64,000 nucleotides of DNA. Source: Mesohalobacter halotolerans. GTDB taxonomy: Bacteria > Bacteroidota > Bacteroidia > Flavobacteriales > Flavobacteriaceae. Below are positions 56,514-64,000 of the stretch, piece by piece. The first letter of the stretch is position 1. The number at the start of each line of letters is the position of its first letter. The position numbers were made by a program, and so were the translations under genes. Where the stretch lies: contig NZ_SWMU01000001.1 of NCBI RefSeq assembly GCF_006120725.1, positions 186,001 through 250,000 of the forward strand, in the 5' to 3' direction. The notes below the pieces were generated by a model that did no database searches, was not told the DNA's origin, and worked only from the letters and a program-made list of their open reading frames with translations.

Positions 56514-58979
56514 TTAAAACCTAAAACTCGCTCCAATTAATACATTTACGCCAGCTTGTGGATAAAACCCTGCGCCTTCAACAGTTGTGGGATTTCCATT
56601 TTCATCAGCACTTTCAAAGAAAAAGAAATAGCCATTTGATTCGTACTCGGCATCAAATACATTATTTATCAAGCCTGTAAAAACAATTTCATCAAAAACT
56701 GAAATGTTTTTTAATCGGTAAACCAAGTTCAAATCATTAACAAAAAAGTCGTCTAATTTTGAAGCTGCACTATCAATATTGCCCATGTATTGTTCACCCA
56801 CATATTTACTTAAAAAATTAATTTGAAATTCCGGAATAGGTTGAAAACTGAGTTGATTTCCGGCAACGATTTCTGGTGAAAATGAAATATTGGTATCGCC
56901 CAAATTGACCAATTCACCATTTAATGGTGCTACAAAATCTTGATTTTTATTGGTGCTTAAAGCGATATTAGGCTGAATAGAAACCTTTTCACTAAGTTTA
57001 AATTGACCTTCAACTTCCAATCCAAGTCTGTAAGATTGACCACTGGTCTCTCGAATAGGATTTCCAACATCATCCAAAGCTCCAGTCAACACTAATTGAT
57101 CTTCGTATTTCATGTAATATACATTGGTATTGATGCTAGAATTTGCAGTTTGAAAACGCCAACCCAGTTCAAAATCGTCTAAGCGTTCTGCCTGTGTAAT
57201 TCCGTTTTCAAAATCTTGTCGACGGGGTTCTCGATGGGCTCGACCAAAGGAAAAATAGAGTTGATGATTTTGATTAGCTCTGAAAGTGATCCCGGCTTTA
57301 GGGTTAAAAAATTCAAAACTTTCATCAACAACCAAATTAACTTTATCAGACGTCAAACCACTCATTTCAAAATTTACAAAGCGCCCTTGCACATCTCCGT
57401 AAATTTGCCATTGGTCATCAATTCGCCAAGTGGCTTTGGCAAATGTGGTAAATTCTCGTTTTGTCCCATTTCCATTATAATAACGGTCTCGAATTAAGCT
57501 GTTCCCGGCAAATCTCGACCAAATCACTTCTCCAAAATGGTCGCCGTCGTATAAACTCCCAAAAGCGCCGGCTGTAAAATCCCATTCGTCATCTGTATAA
57601 TTAATATTAGCATTTACTACATAATAATCGTTGTCTAACCAACGACGACGGATTAAGTCTGAATTTTCAATGGTTTCATTACCAACTTCTACTGGTTCGA
57701 TTTCATGAAAACTCAGATCGGCGTCTTCTACAAACTGTTCAAAATAGCCACGCCCATAAGTGTAATTTAAACTTATGTTTGATGACCAGTTTTTATTTAA
57801 AGTTTGATTCCAATGCAATTGGTAATGATCTTGCGAATAATTGTCAACTTCGTTATCGTAAAATTGGATATTACCATCTTCATCAGTAAATTGACCGGCC
57901 GGATTAAAAGTTCTGTCCGTTTCAAGCGTTTCTCTATCAACACCAAACCAAGATTGATAGGTGACTTCATTTCCACCAAACACTAGGGCTTTGATTAAAG
58001 TATTATCATCCGTATAGTTGGCTTGTAAAAAGTAAGACTTTAAATCTGATGACGCGCGGTCAACATAGCCGTCAGATTCAATTTTGGACAAACGGCCAGA
58101 GATTTCAAAATGGTCGTTGAGTAAGCCGGTGCTAAATTTGATATTGTTTCGCCACGTATTAAACGAGCCATAACTGGTATTGTATTCGGCATAGGCTTCT
58201 TTAGAATATTTATCGGTTAAAATATTCACGCTAGCACCAAACGCACCTGAACCATTTGTCGATGTGCCGACACCGCGTTGCAACTGAATATTTTCGGTTG
58301 AGGAGGCAAAATCTTGCAAATTGACCCAAAATGTGCCCTGACTTTCTTGGTCGTTATAGGGAATTCCGTTAATGGTAACGTTGACCCGAGAATTATCACT
58401 GCCGCGAACGCGAATAGAAGTGTAGCCTACACCATTTCCTGCGTCTGAAGTTGAAACGACAGAAGGCAAAAATTTCATTAAAATCGGAATATCCTGGCCA
58501 AGATTTCGTTTGGCAATTTCAGTTTTTGAAAAATTGGAATGCGTAATCGGCGAATCTGCATCCACTCGAACGGCCTGCACAGAAACTTCTTCTAAGCTTT
58601 CTACGGCTCTGGCTAAATCAACATCTACTGTTTTAGATTCGTTTAAATTGACTTCTACAGTTTTAGTATTACCAAATGCAAAGACGATTTGGTAATTTCC
58701 AGGAGGAAGTTTGAGTTCATAATAACCAACTTCATTTGTTTGTGTAGAATAGCTCGTGCCTTTAGCATAGACTAATGCGTCTTCTAATTTAAGCTGGTTT
58801 TGAGAAACAGTTCCACTCAATGTGAAATTTTGGCCATTTATGGTAAAGCCAAACACCAAAAGGCTTATTGCAAATAATACTGTTTTTATGTGGCCATTTT
58901 TATTATTTTTTAAAGAACACATAGAACATCTTTTGTGTTTTGCAGAAAATCGTTTAGGTACTAATAATAGATGTTTCAT
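56514..58979 (-). CDS. TonB-dependent outer-membrane receptor for thiamine or a precursor
   Basis: The 821-residue protein has a signal peptide preceded by a long basic region (about 1-50), a CarboxypepD_reg-like domain (about 52-130), a plug domain (about 140-260, with VRVDADSPITHSNFS and RVRGSDNSRVNVTINGIPYNDQESQ) and a 22-strand-type barrel ending in a C-terminal aromatic residue (NVLIGASFRF). The receptor is the first gene behind a TPP riboswitch, which makes thiamine, its phosphates or a pyrimidine or thiazole moiety the likely cargo. A shorter start at 58922 is possible. The riboswitch gives the substrate; it is inferred, not shown. Confidence 0.9.
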   Translation of the reverse strand: MKHLLLVPKRFSAKHKRCSMCSLKNNKNGHIKTVLFAISLLVFGFTINGQNFTLSGTVSQNQLKLEDALVYAKGTSYSTQTNEVGYYELKLPPGNYQIVFAFGNTKTVEVNLNESKTVDVDLARAVESLEEVSVQAVRVDADSPITHSNFSKTEIAKRNLGQDIPILMKFLPSVVSTSDAGNGVGYTSIRVRGSDNSRVNVTINGIPYNDQESQGTFWVNLQDFASSTENIQLQRGVGTSTNGSGAFGASVNILTDKYSKEAYAEYNTSYGSFNTWRNNIKFSTGLLNDHFEISGRLSKIESDGYVDRASSDLKSYFLQANYTDDNTLIKALVFGGNEVTYQSWFGVDRETLETDRTFNPAGQFTDEDGNIQFYDNEVDNYSQDHYQLHWNQTLNKNWSSNISLNYTYGRGYFEQFVEDADLSFHEIEPVEVGNETIENSDLIRRRWLDNDYYVVNANINYTDDEWDFTAGAFGSLYDGDHFGEVIWSRFAGNSLIRDRYYNGNGTKREFTTFAKATWRIDDQWQIYGDVQGRFVNFEMSGLTSDKVNLVVDESFEFFNPKAGITFRANQNHQLYFSFGRAHREPRRQDFENGITQAERLDDFELGWRFQTANSSINTNVYYMKYEDQLVLTGALDDVGNPIRETSGQSYRLGLEVEGQFKLSEKVSIQPNIALSTNKNQDFVAPLNGELVNLGDTNISFSPEIVAGNQLSFQPIPEFQINFLSKYVGEQYMGNIDSAASKLDDFFVNDLNLVYRLKNISVFDEIVFTGLINNVFDAEYESNGYFFFFESADENGNPTTVEGAGFYPQAGVNVLIGASFRF

Positions 58980-59038
58980 CCGTAATCAATTTTACGAATA
59001 AAAGGGGCGATTATTCTGGTTAATAAAGGTTTTTAAAT

Positions 59039-59070
59039 AAAAAATCCTGAATACCGCTTTGGCATCAGGA
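59039..59070 (-). terminator. Riboswitch-controlled terminator
   Basis: On the minus strand TCCTGATGCC-loop-GGTATTCAGGA is followed by six Ts (59039-59044). It lies between the TPP aptamer and the receptor gene, where ligand binding would favour termination. A perfect 18-base hairpin CAAGATAA/TTATCTTG (59080-59097) lies just before it. Confidence 0.85.
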
Positions 59071-59099
59071 GTAATACATCAAGATAAAATTATCTTGTT

Positions 59100-59196
59100 T
59101 TCCCTTGGCAACATGACTTGCCCAGGTTCATTGGGTATAATCTCAGTCCTGACGTTCAATCGATAAATTGAATTCGGTCAGGACACCCCTTTGAGA
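59100..59196 (-). promoter_or_regulatory. TPP riboswitch (THI element)
   Basis: The minus-strand RNA carries GGGGTGTCC, then a variable hairpin, CTGAGA...TACCC, GAACCTGG and TTGCCAAGGGAA: the conserved order of the thiamine pyrophosphate aptamer (P1 strand, the CUGAGA pyrimidine-sensing loop, GAACCUG and the closing GGGAA). A consensus promoter starts the RNA and a terminator follows. It should switch off transcription of the receptor-NMT1 operon when TPP is high. Confidence 0.95.
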
Positions 59197-59203
59197 TGTT
59201 TTA

Positions 59204-59236
59204 CAAAGGTAAAGAGATTTAATTACATTATGCAAA
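59204..59236 (-). promoter_or_regulatory. Promoter of the TPP-riboswitch operon
   Basis: Minus strand TTTG (59233-59236), a 21-bp spacer and TACCTTTG (59204-59211) fit the Bacteroidota consensus. The expected start of RNA (about 59199) coincides with the 5' side of the aptamer. Confidence 0.75.
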
Positions 59237-59391
59237 TTAAAAAGATGGATTTTTCAAAAGCGATTGGTTTACTTCTCGGCTAATTTTTAATAACTTAAAT
59301 TTTTAAACACAAATAACATTATTTAAAATTGCTTTTTACACTTAACAAAATAATGCATTGTTAATTTGGATTAACATTTTAGTCAATTATA

Positions 59392-59422
59392 CTTGTCAAA
59401 TGTATATTATATTTTACATTTG
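59392..59422 (+). promoter_or_regulatory. Promoter overlapped by inverted repeat, membrane-protein/HTH pair
   Basis: CTTG (59392-59395), 19 bp and TACATTTG (59415-59422) form the promoter. The -7 box is one arm of a perfect 8-bp inverted repeat CAAATGTA-10-TACATTTG (59397-59422), so a repressor, perhaps the HTH protein encoded downstream, could bind here. Confidence 0.65.
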
Positions 59423-59440
59423 TAATAAAATAATTGACTA

Positions 59441-59908
59441 ATGACAACATATTTATTTCCAAATTCGGTTAAACCTTGGGCTTGGTTAATTTTAATTTTG
59501 GGAGTTATTGGTGGAATTCTCGCCACTGCGTTTGAATTTGAGCCTGAACTATTTGAAATGAAAGTACTGAGCCTATATAGCACAGACGATTTTTTTGTTC
59601 AAAACAATGGGTTTTTTAAGTGGATGGAGCAAAATATTTTTGATGATATTTGTGGAGTATTCATCATAATTGGTGGTGTTTTGCTTGGTTTTTCTAGAGA
59701 AAAAATAGAAGATGAATTTATTATGCAATTGCGTTTATCATCTCTTGCTCTAGCAGTTTACGTGAATTATGGTATTTTACTTTTAGCTTTTTTATTGATT
59801 CATGGTTTAGATTTTTTTACGGTAATGATCTATAATATGTTTACGTTGCTGTTGATTTTTATTCTCATATTTCAAATTAAATTGAAAACGGCAAAAGATG
59901 GAAGGTAA
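59441..59908 (+). CDS. Membrane protein of a membrane-protein/HTH pair
   Basis: The 155-residue protein has an N-terminal helix (about 15-32), a polar middle part and three more hydrophobic segments (about 66-81, 98-120 and 125-147). I recognise no named domain. It overlaps the HTH gene by 11 bp, an arrangement seen with small membrane proteins that accompany Cro/CI-type regulators in many bacteria. The function is unknown. Confidence 0.8.
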   Translation: MTTYLFPNSVKPWAWLILILGVIGGILATAFEFEPELFEMKVLSLYSTDDFFVQNNGFFKWMEQNIFDDICGVFIIIGGVLLGFSREKIEDEFIMQLRLSSLALAVYVNYGILLLAFLLIHGLDFFTVMIYNMFTLLLIFILIFQIKLKTAKDGR

Positions 59909-60110
59909 CTTAAAAAACCATATCAAAGTTTGGCGGGCTAAAAATGATATGACACAAGCCGATTTAGCTAAAGCCATAGGCAGTAGTCGTCAAGCTGTGC
60001 ACGCTATTGAAAAAGGCAAATATGTGCCTTCTACACTTTTGGCTTTGAAAATTGCAAGAGTATTTGATACATCAGTTGAAAAGGTTTTTCAAATTGCTGA
60101 TGATTTATAA
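59898..60110 (+). CDS. Small XRE/Cro-CI-type regulator
   Basis: The 70-residue protein is almost only an HTH: LKNHIKVWRAKNDMTQADLAKAIGSSRQAVHAIEKGKYVPSTLLALKIARVF-like sequence with the classic TQADLAKAIGSSRQAVHAIEKG helix-turn-helix (about 20-41). Close relatives are the YozG-type regulators. The ATG lies within the end of the membrane-protein gene (11-bp overlap). An inverted repeat over the operon's promoter is a likely binding site. Confidence 0.92.
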   Translation: MEGNLKNHIKVWRAKNDMTQADLAKAIGSSRQAVHAIEKGKYVPSTLLALKIARVFDTSVEKVFQIADDL

Positions 60111-60133
60111 AAACCTATTTAAAATTTTAATAT

Positions 60134-63100
60134 TTAATTAGTTTTCTTAAATCTCAATTTAGCTCTGATGTTCAAATAAAACATTGCTGGGACAACGACC
60201 AAAGTCAAAAACGTGGCAAAAATTAATCCGAAAATTACGGTCCAGGCTAAAGGTCCCCAAAAAATCACATTATCACCTCCGATATAAATTTGCGGATCCA
60301 GGTCTGCAATTAAAGTATAGAAATTGATATTAAGCCCTATTGCTAATGGGATTAAGCCTAAAACCGTAGTGATCGCCGTTAGTAAAACCGGTCGCAATCT
60401 GGATTTACCACCAGCAATAATACTGGTAAAATATTCTTCTTTGGTGAGCATGTCATCTTTGCCAATTCCTTTCTTTTTCTTCTTTCGATCAATCAAAATT
60501 TGAGTATAGTCGACCAGGACAATAGCATTGTTTACAACAATTCCCGCTAAAGCTATGACGCCCATCATAGTCATGATAATGACGAATTCCATTCCAAAAG
60601 TTACCAATCCAAATAAGACACCTATCAAACTTAAAATGACCGCCATAATTATAATAATAGGTTTAGATACTGAATTGAATTGGGCTACCATGATTAAAGA
60701 TATTCCTCCAACAGCGAGTAACAAGGCTTTTATTAAAAAAGCTAAGTTTTCAGATTGTTCTTCCTGTTGACCAGTAAATGCGTAGCTCATGCCGTCTTCT
60801 ATGGTATAATCAGATTCTAATGAGGCTTTAATTTCATTGACAACTTCAGTTGGATTGTAGCCTTCAAGTACATTGGAGTAAACTGTAATCACACGTTTTA
60901 AATCTCTACGCTTAATAGAATTGAAAGTAGCAGAGGGTTTGGTTTCTATTAAACTGGAAATAGGCACCTGCCTAAGCTGTCCTTTATTGTTTCTAAAGGT
61001 AATGGGTTGATTAAAAACGGCGCTTTCATCAAATCTATATTTTTCATTAAACCTGACATTAATTTGGTAATCATCGTCGCCGTCTTTATAAGTAGAGGCT
61101 TCCTGTCCAAAGACTGATTGCCTGATGGTTTGACCAACTAAGCCTGTAGATATCCCAAGTTGACCTGCTTTTTCGCGATCTACAGTAATTTCTAACTCAG
61201 GTTTAGACTTATTAATATCAATTTGTAACTCTTCGATTCCACCGATTTTTTGTTGCTCAATAAACTGACGCATATTTTGGGCTTCTTCGAGCATTTGTTC
61301 ATATTCTTCGCCTGTAATTTCTATATTTATGGCATAACCCTGAGGTGGTCCTGCAGCATCTTTTTCTACTGTAATAGTGACGCCAGAAAAGTCTTTTACA
61401 GCCGCTCTAATTTCTGAAAGTACTTGACTACTTTCTACACCGCGGCGTAGTTTAAACTCACGCATAGACAAGGTTACTTTACCTTTATGTGGCATTTCAT
61501 TGGCAACGCCCTCGTTATTTTGTGGGTTTCCTGCACCTACGCCGACTTGGCTTATGGCAGATTCTACCATAAAATTATACCCCTCTTCGTCTTCATATTT
61601 TTTAACCATATTATAGATGGTTTGCTCAACCTCTTTGGTTAACTGGTTGGTTTTTTCGATAGCTGTACCTTCGGGATATTCTATGTATGCCATGATTTGA
61701 TTAGGTTCGTTTTCCGGGAAAAACAAAACCTTTGGTTGGGCTACTCCAACGAGGAAAAAAGCGATAATAAGAAGTGAAAAGGTTCCAAAAAACACTAAAT
61801 AAGCACGTTTACCTCTTATAGCAGCAATTAATAATCGTTTATAGAAATTTTCTAATCGTCTTAAAACGTCAAATTGGAAATAATAAATTGCTCTTGCTAA
61901 AAACAATTTAAATACCCATAGTAAAAGACCACTTAAAATTGCCAAATTACCAATAGCTCTTAGAGCTCTGGCATCCATAATAATGCCAATAAGTAAAAAA
62001 ACAATACCAACCGTTCCCAATATGAATGTCCAACGTAGAATTTTTTGGCGACCAAGTTTATTTTCTTTGACTTTCATAAACTGAGAAGTCAGCATCGCAT
62101 TAATAATAAGAGCTACAAATAGTGATGAGGCCAGAACCACTGAAAGCGTTATCGGGAAATAAATCATAAATTTTCCTATCGTGCCAGGCCAAAGTCCAAG
62201 GGGAAAAAAGGCTGCAAGCGTAGTTGCTGTAGAAGCGATAATTGGCCAGGCAATCTCTCCAATACCTTGTTTAGCTGCTTCTATTCTGGAATATCCTTGA
62301 TCCATCAAACTATATACGTTTTCTACAACTACAATACCATTATCGACCAACATTCCGAGTCCCATTACTAAACCAAATAAAATCATTGTATTGAGTGTGT
62401 AGCCTAGACTTGATAAAATCACGAGCGACATCAGCATAGACAAGGGAATAGCTACACCAACAAATAAAGCATTTCTAAAGCCGAGGAAAAACATTAATAC
62501 CAAAACGACTAATATGACCCCAAATACAATATTATTAACCAAATCATTGACCTGATTTATGGTTTTTATGGATTGATCATTCGACAGTGATATATTTAAA
62601 GTTTCTGGATAATAATTTTCTTTTTCTTCTTTAACAATGTCTTTGATTTGCTCCACAGCCTCGACCATGTTTTTACCTGCTCTTTTTTTAACATCGAGCA
62701 TCACTACAGGCTCTCCCCAAGCTCTGGCAAAAGTCGTAGCTTCTTTTTCTTGAAAATGGACCTCAGCAACATCTTTTAAATAAACGATACCACCATCTTC
62801 TTTAACAACGATATCTTCAAGCTCTGAAGGTTTTGAAATTTCACCCAAAACGCGGATACTCTTTCGCATTCCTTCATTTTTTATACTCCCGCCAGAGATG
62901 GTGCTGTTTTCTGAACGAATTGCTGAAAATATATCGTTAAAGCTCACTTGGGCTGCAGTCATTTTGTAAATATCGACAGCTACCTCAACCTCCTTATCAT
63001 CTACTCCACGAATAGAAGCTTCTTTAATTTGGGGTAATAATTCAATTTTATCTTGAAGGTGTTCAGCATAATCTTTCAACTGCTGACTTTTGTAATCACC

Positions 63101-63580
63101 CGTAAAGTTGATATTGAGAATCGGCATTTCCTCAGACAAGTTGAGGTCAAACACATTTGGTTCTACTTTGGCACCATTGTCTAATGTTGGCCAGGTCGTC
63201 TCTGACTTTACGATATCCACTTTATCTTTAATGAGCTGTTTAGCTGTTTCTACTTCAATATCTTCTTCAAACTCTACAATCACCATAGAAAAATCCTGCT
63301 GTGTTGTAGATGTAATTTCCTTAACTCCTTTGACATCGTTAAACTCCTCTTCCAGTGGTTCTGTGATAAATTTTTCGATGTCCTTTGCAGAGTTTCCAGG
63401 ATTGATAGAATTGATATAAATCTTAGTCTCAATGATCTCGGGGAAATTTTCCCTAGGCATGTTGACATAAGACATGATACCACCAACGAGAATAATAAAT
63501 ATAATGACATATACGGTCATTTTATTATCGATCGCCCAGGAAGACAGTTTAAATTCTTTGTCTAGATTTTGGTTTGACAT
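60134..63580 (-). CDS. RND-family efflux permease (AcrB/MdtB-like)
   Basis: The 1148-residue inner-membrane protein has two copies of the RND fold, with TM1 near 20-38, large periplasmic loops, and IDKINPxN-like NPGNSAKDIEKFITEPLE and the GLVMGLGMLVDNGIVVVENV region (TM4 proton relay, with two acidic residues D and E). It forms a drug or metabolite efflux pump with the membrane-fusion protein encoded 4 bp upstream (in transcription order). No outer-membrane TolC gene is in the window; it may lie to the right. The substrate is unknown. Confidence 0.95.
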   Translation of the reverse strand: MSNQNLDKEFKLSSWAIDNKMTVYVIIFIILVGGIMSYVNMPRENFPEIIETKIYINSINPGNSAKDIEKFITEPLEEEFNDVKGVKEITSTTQQDFSMVIVEFEEDIEVETAKQLIKDKVDIVKSETTWPTLDNGAKVEPNVFDLNLSEEMPILNINFTGDYKSQQLKDYAEHLQDKIELLPQIKEASIRGVDDKEVEVAVDIYKMTAAQVSFNDIFSAIRSENSTISGGSIKNEGMRKSIRVLGEISKPSELEDIVVKEDGGIVYLKDVAEVHFQEKEATTFARAWGEPVVMLDVKKRAGKNMVEAVEQIKDIVKEEKENYYPETLNISLSNDQSIKTINQVNDLVNNIVFGVILVVLVLMFFLGFRNALFVGVAIPLSMLMSLVILSSLGYTLNTMILFGLVMGLGMLVDNGIVVVENVYSLMDQGYSRIEAAKQGIGEIAWPIIASTATTLAAFFPLGLWPGTIGKFMIYFPITLSVVLASSLFVALIINAMLTSQFMKVKENKLGRQKILRWTFILGTVGIVFLLIGIIMDARALRAIGNLAILSGLLLWVFKLFLARAIYYFQFDVLRRLENFYKRLLIAAIRGKRAYLVFFGTFSLLIIAFFLVGVAQPKVLFFPENEPNQIMAYIEYPEGTAIEKTNQLTKEVEQTIYNMVKKYEDEEGYNFMVESAISQVGVGAGNPQNNEGVANEMPHKGKVTLSMREFKLRRGVESSQVLSEIRAAVKDFSGVTITVEKDAAGPPQGYAINIEITGEEYEQMLEEAQNMRQFIEQQKIGGIEELQIDINKSKPELEITVDREKAGQLGISTGLVGQTIRQSVFGQEASTYKDGDDDYQINVRFNEKYRFDESAVFNQPITFRNNKGQLRQVPISSLIETKPSATFNSIKRRDLKRVITVYSNVLEGYNPTEVVNEIKASLESDYTIEDGMSYAFTGQQEEQSENLAFLIKALLLAVGGISLIMVAQFNSVSKPIIIIMAVILSLIGVLFGLVTFGMEFVIIMTMMGVIALAGIVVNNAIVLVDYTQILIDRKKKKKGIGKDDMLTKEEYFTSIIAGGKSRLRPVLLTAITTVLGLIPLAIGLNINFYTLIADLDPQIYIGGDNVIFWGPLAWTVIFGLIFATFLTLVVVPAMFYLNIRAKLRFKKTN

Positions 63581-63583
63581 GGT

Positions 63584-64000
63584 TTATTGTTCTAAGGTTG
63601 TAATGATGACATCTTCTTGATCTCTGAGGGTTCTTCCTCCTTCTTTAGCTATGATATCATTTTCTTTAAGCCCTTCTATAACTTCGACTCGACCGTTATA
63701 TATTTTTCCAGCTTTTATTGGGGTTCTAATCGCTTTGCCGACACTATCATTTTGCATTTTCACAGTAAATGTGACCTGGGATCCGTTTGCTGTTTCTTGA
63801 AGGACGTTTTCTGAAACAATAATTGTTTCAGGATTGATATAATCGTTAATTAAAACATTAGCGATCAAGTTAGGTTTGACGTTTTCAATGTGTTCAGGCA
63901 CGTGAATTTTGACCATGAATTTTCGATTGTCAGGGTTTATGTAATTTGCCATTTGATCAATTTGAGCCTTAAAAGTCTTGTTGATAGCTCCTAAACGTAC
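63584..64000 (-). CDS. RND membrane-fusion protein, partial (5' end missing)
   Basis: The frame stays open from 63584 to the window edge, giving the last 138 residues. It reads VRLGAINKTF...INPDNRKFMVKIHVP, then ENDIIAKEGGRTLRDQEDVIITTLEQ, the C-terminal beta-barrel and membrane-proximal domains of HlyD/AcrA-type adaptors. The ATG at 63952 is internal, not the true start. It precedes the RND permease by 3 bp, forming a tripartite pump. The biotinyl-lipoyl and hairpin parts lie outside the window. Confidence 0.93.
   Translation of the reverse strand, partial: VRLGAINKTFKAQIDQMANYINPDNRKFMVKIHVPEHIENVKPNLIANVLINDYINPETIIVSENVLQETANGSQVTFTVKMQNDSVGKAIRTPIKAGKIYNGRVEVIEGLKENDIIAKEGGRTLRDQEDVIITTLEQ

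Overview
This 64 kb window is AT-rich chromosomal DNA from a member of the Bacteroidota, almost certainly family Flavobacteriaceae. The evidence is the gene content (a full moxR-batABCDE operon, type IX secretion sorting tails, a TonB-dependent receptor with an N-terminal carboxypeptidase-like domain, a UpxY/NusG-type antiterminator), the near absence of Shine-Dalgarno sequences, and many promoters of the Bacteroidota type (TTTG, 19-21 bases, TAnnTTTG). The genus cannot be fixed from the sequence alone. No rRNA, tRNA, insertion sequence or CRISPR array was seen.

Layout. 1-3.1 kb: edge of a surface-polysaccharide region, with a cut-off AAA ATPase gene, two relics of sugar-nucleotide epimerase C-termini, a 230-bp octanucleotide tandem array, a UpxY-like antiterminator and rfbD. 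3.2-8.7 kb: queG, a DUF6364/PIN toxin-antitoxin pair, an Ohr peroxidase, a blaI/blaR1 pair with clear operators, and an Rrf2 regulator. 8.7-11.4 kb: SulP transporter plus beta-carbonic anhydrase (inorganic carbon or anion handling) and a small exported protein. 11.4-20.3 kb: eight-gene moxR-DUF58-batABCDE operon. 20.5-32.3 kb: TIGR01777 epimerase, a 1252-residue T9SS-exported protein with an internal tandem duplication, a saccharopine-dehydrogenase-like enzyme, DUF423, pckA, lipB, an Ig-like lipoprotein and a nitrilase-family amidase. 32.7-40.2 kb: M3 peptidase, CarboxypepD_reg-like protein, a fructosamine-kinase/folA/2TM operon, a class-V aminotransferase and a lone CBM48 protein.

40.2-47.4 kb: cysQ-cysC-cysD-cysN sulfate-activation operon (makes PAPS and removes PAP), an SPFH/band-7 protein and fhs with a palindromic operator. 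47.6-54 kb: a T9SS cupredoxin, an apparently exported SAM methyltransferase, a membrane 4Fe-4S protein with a FAD oxidoreductase, and a GH113-like hydrolase with two small membrane proteins. 54-59.4 kb: DUF2461 with an S24-type repressor, then a TPP-riboswitch-controlled operon of a TonB-dependent receptor and a signal-less NMT1/ThiY-like protein. 59.4-64 kb: a small membrane-protein/HTH pair and an RND efflux pump with its partial membrane-fusion partner.

The most rewarding spots are the TPP-riboswitch operon (promoter, aptamer and terminator all readable), the lipoprotein methyltransferase, several palindromic operators sitting on promoters (blaI, fhs, the S24 repressor, the 59.4 kb HTH pair), promoters placed so close to start codons that leaderless transcripts are expected, and the octamer array beside epimerase relics.
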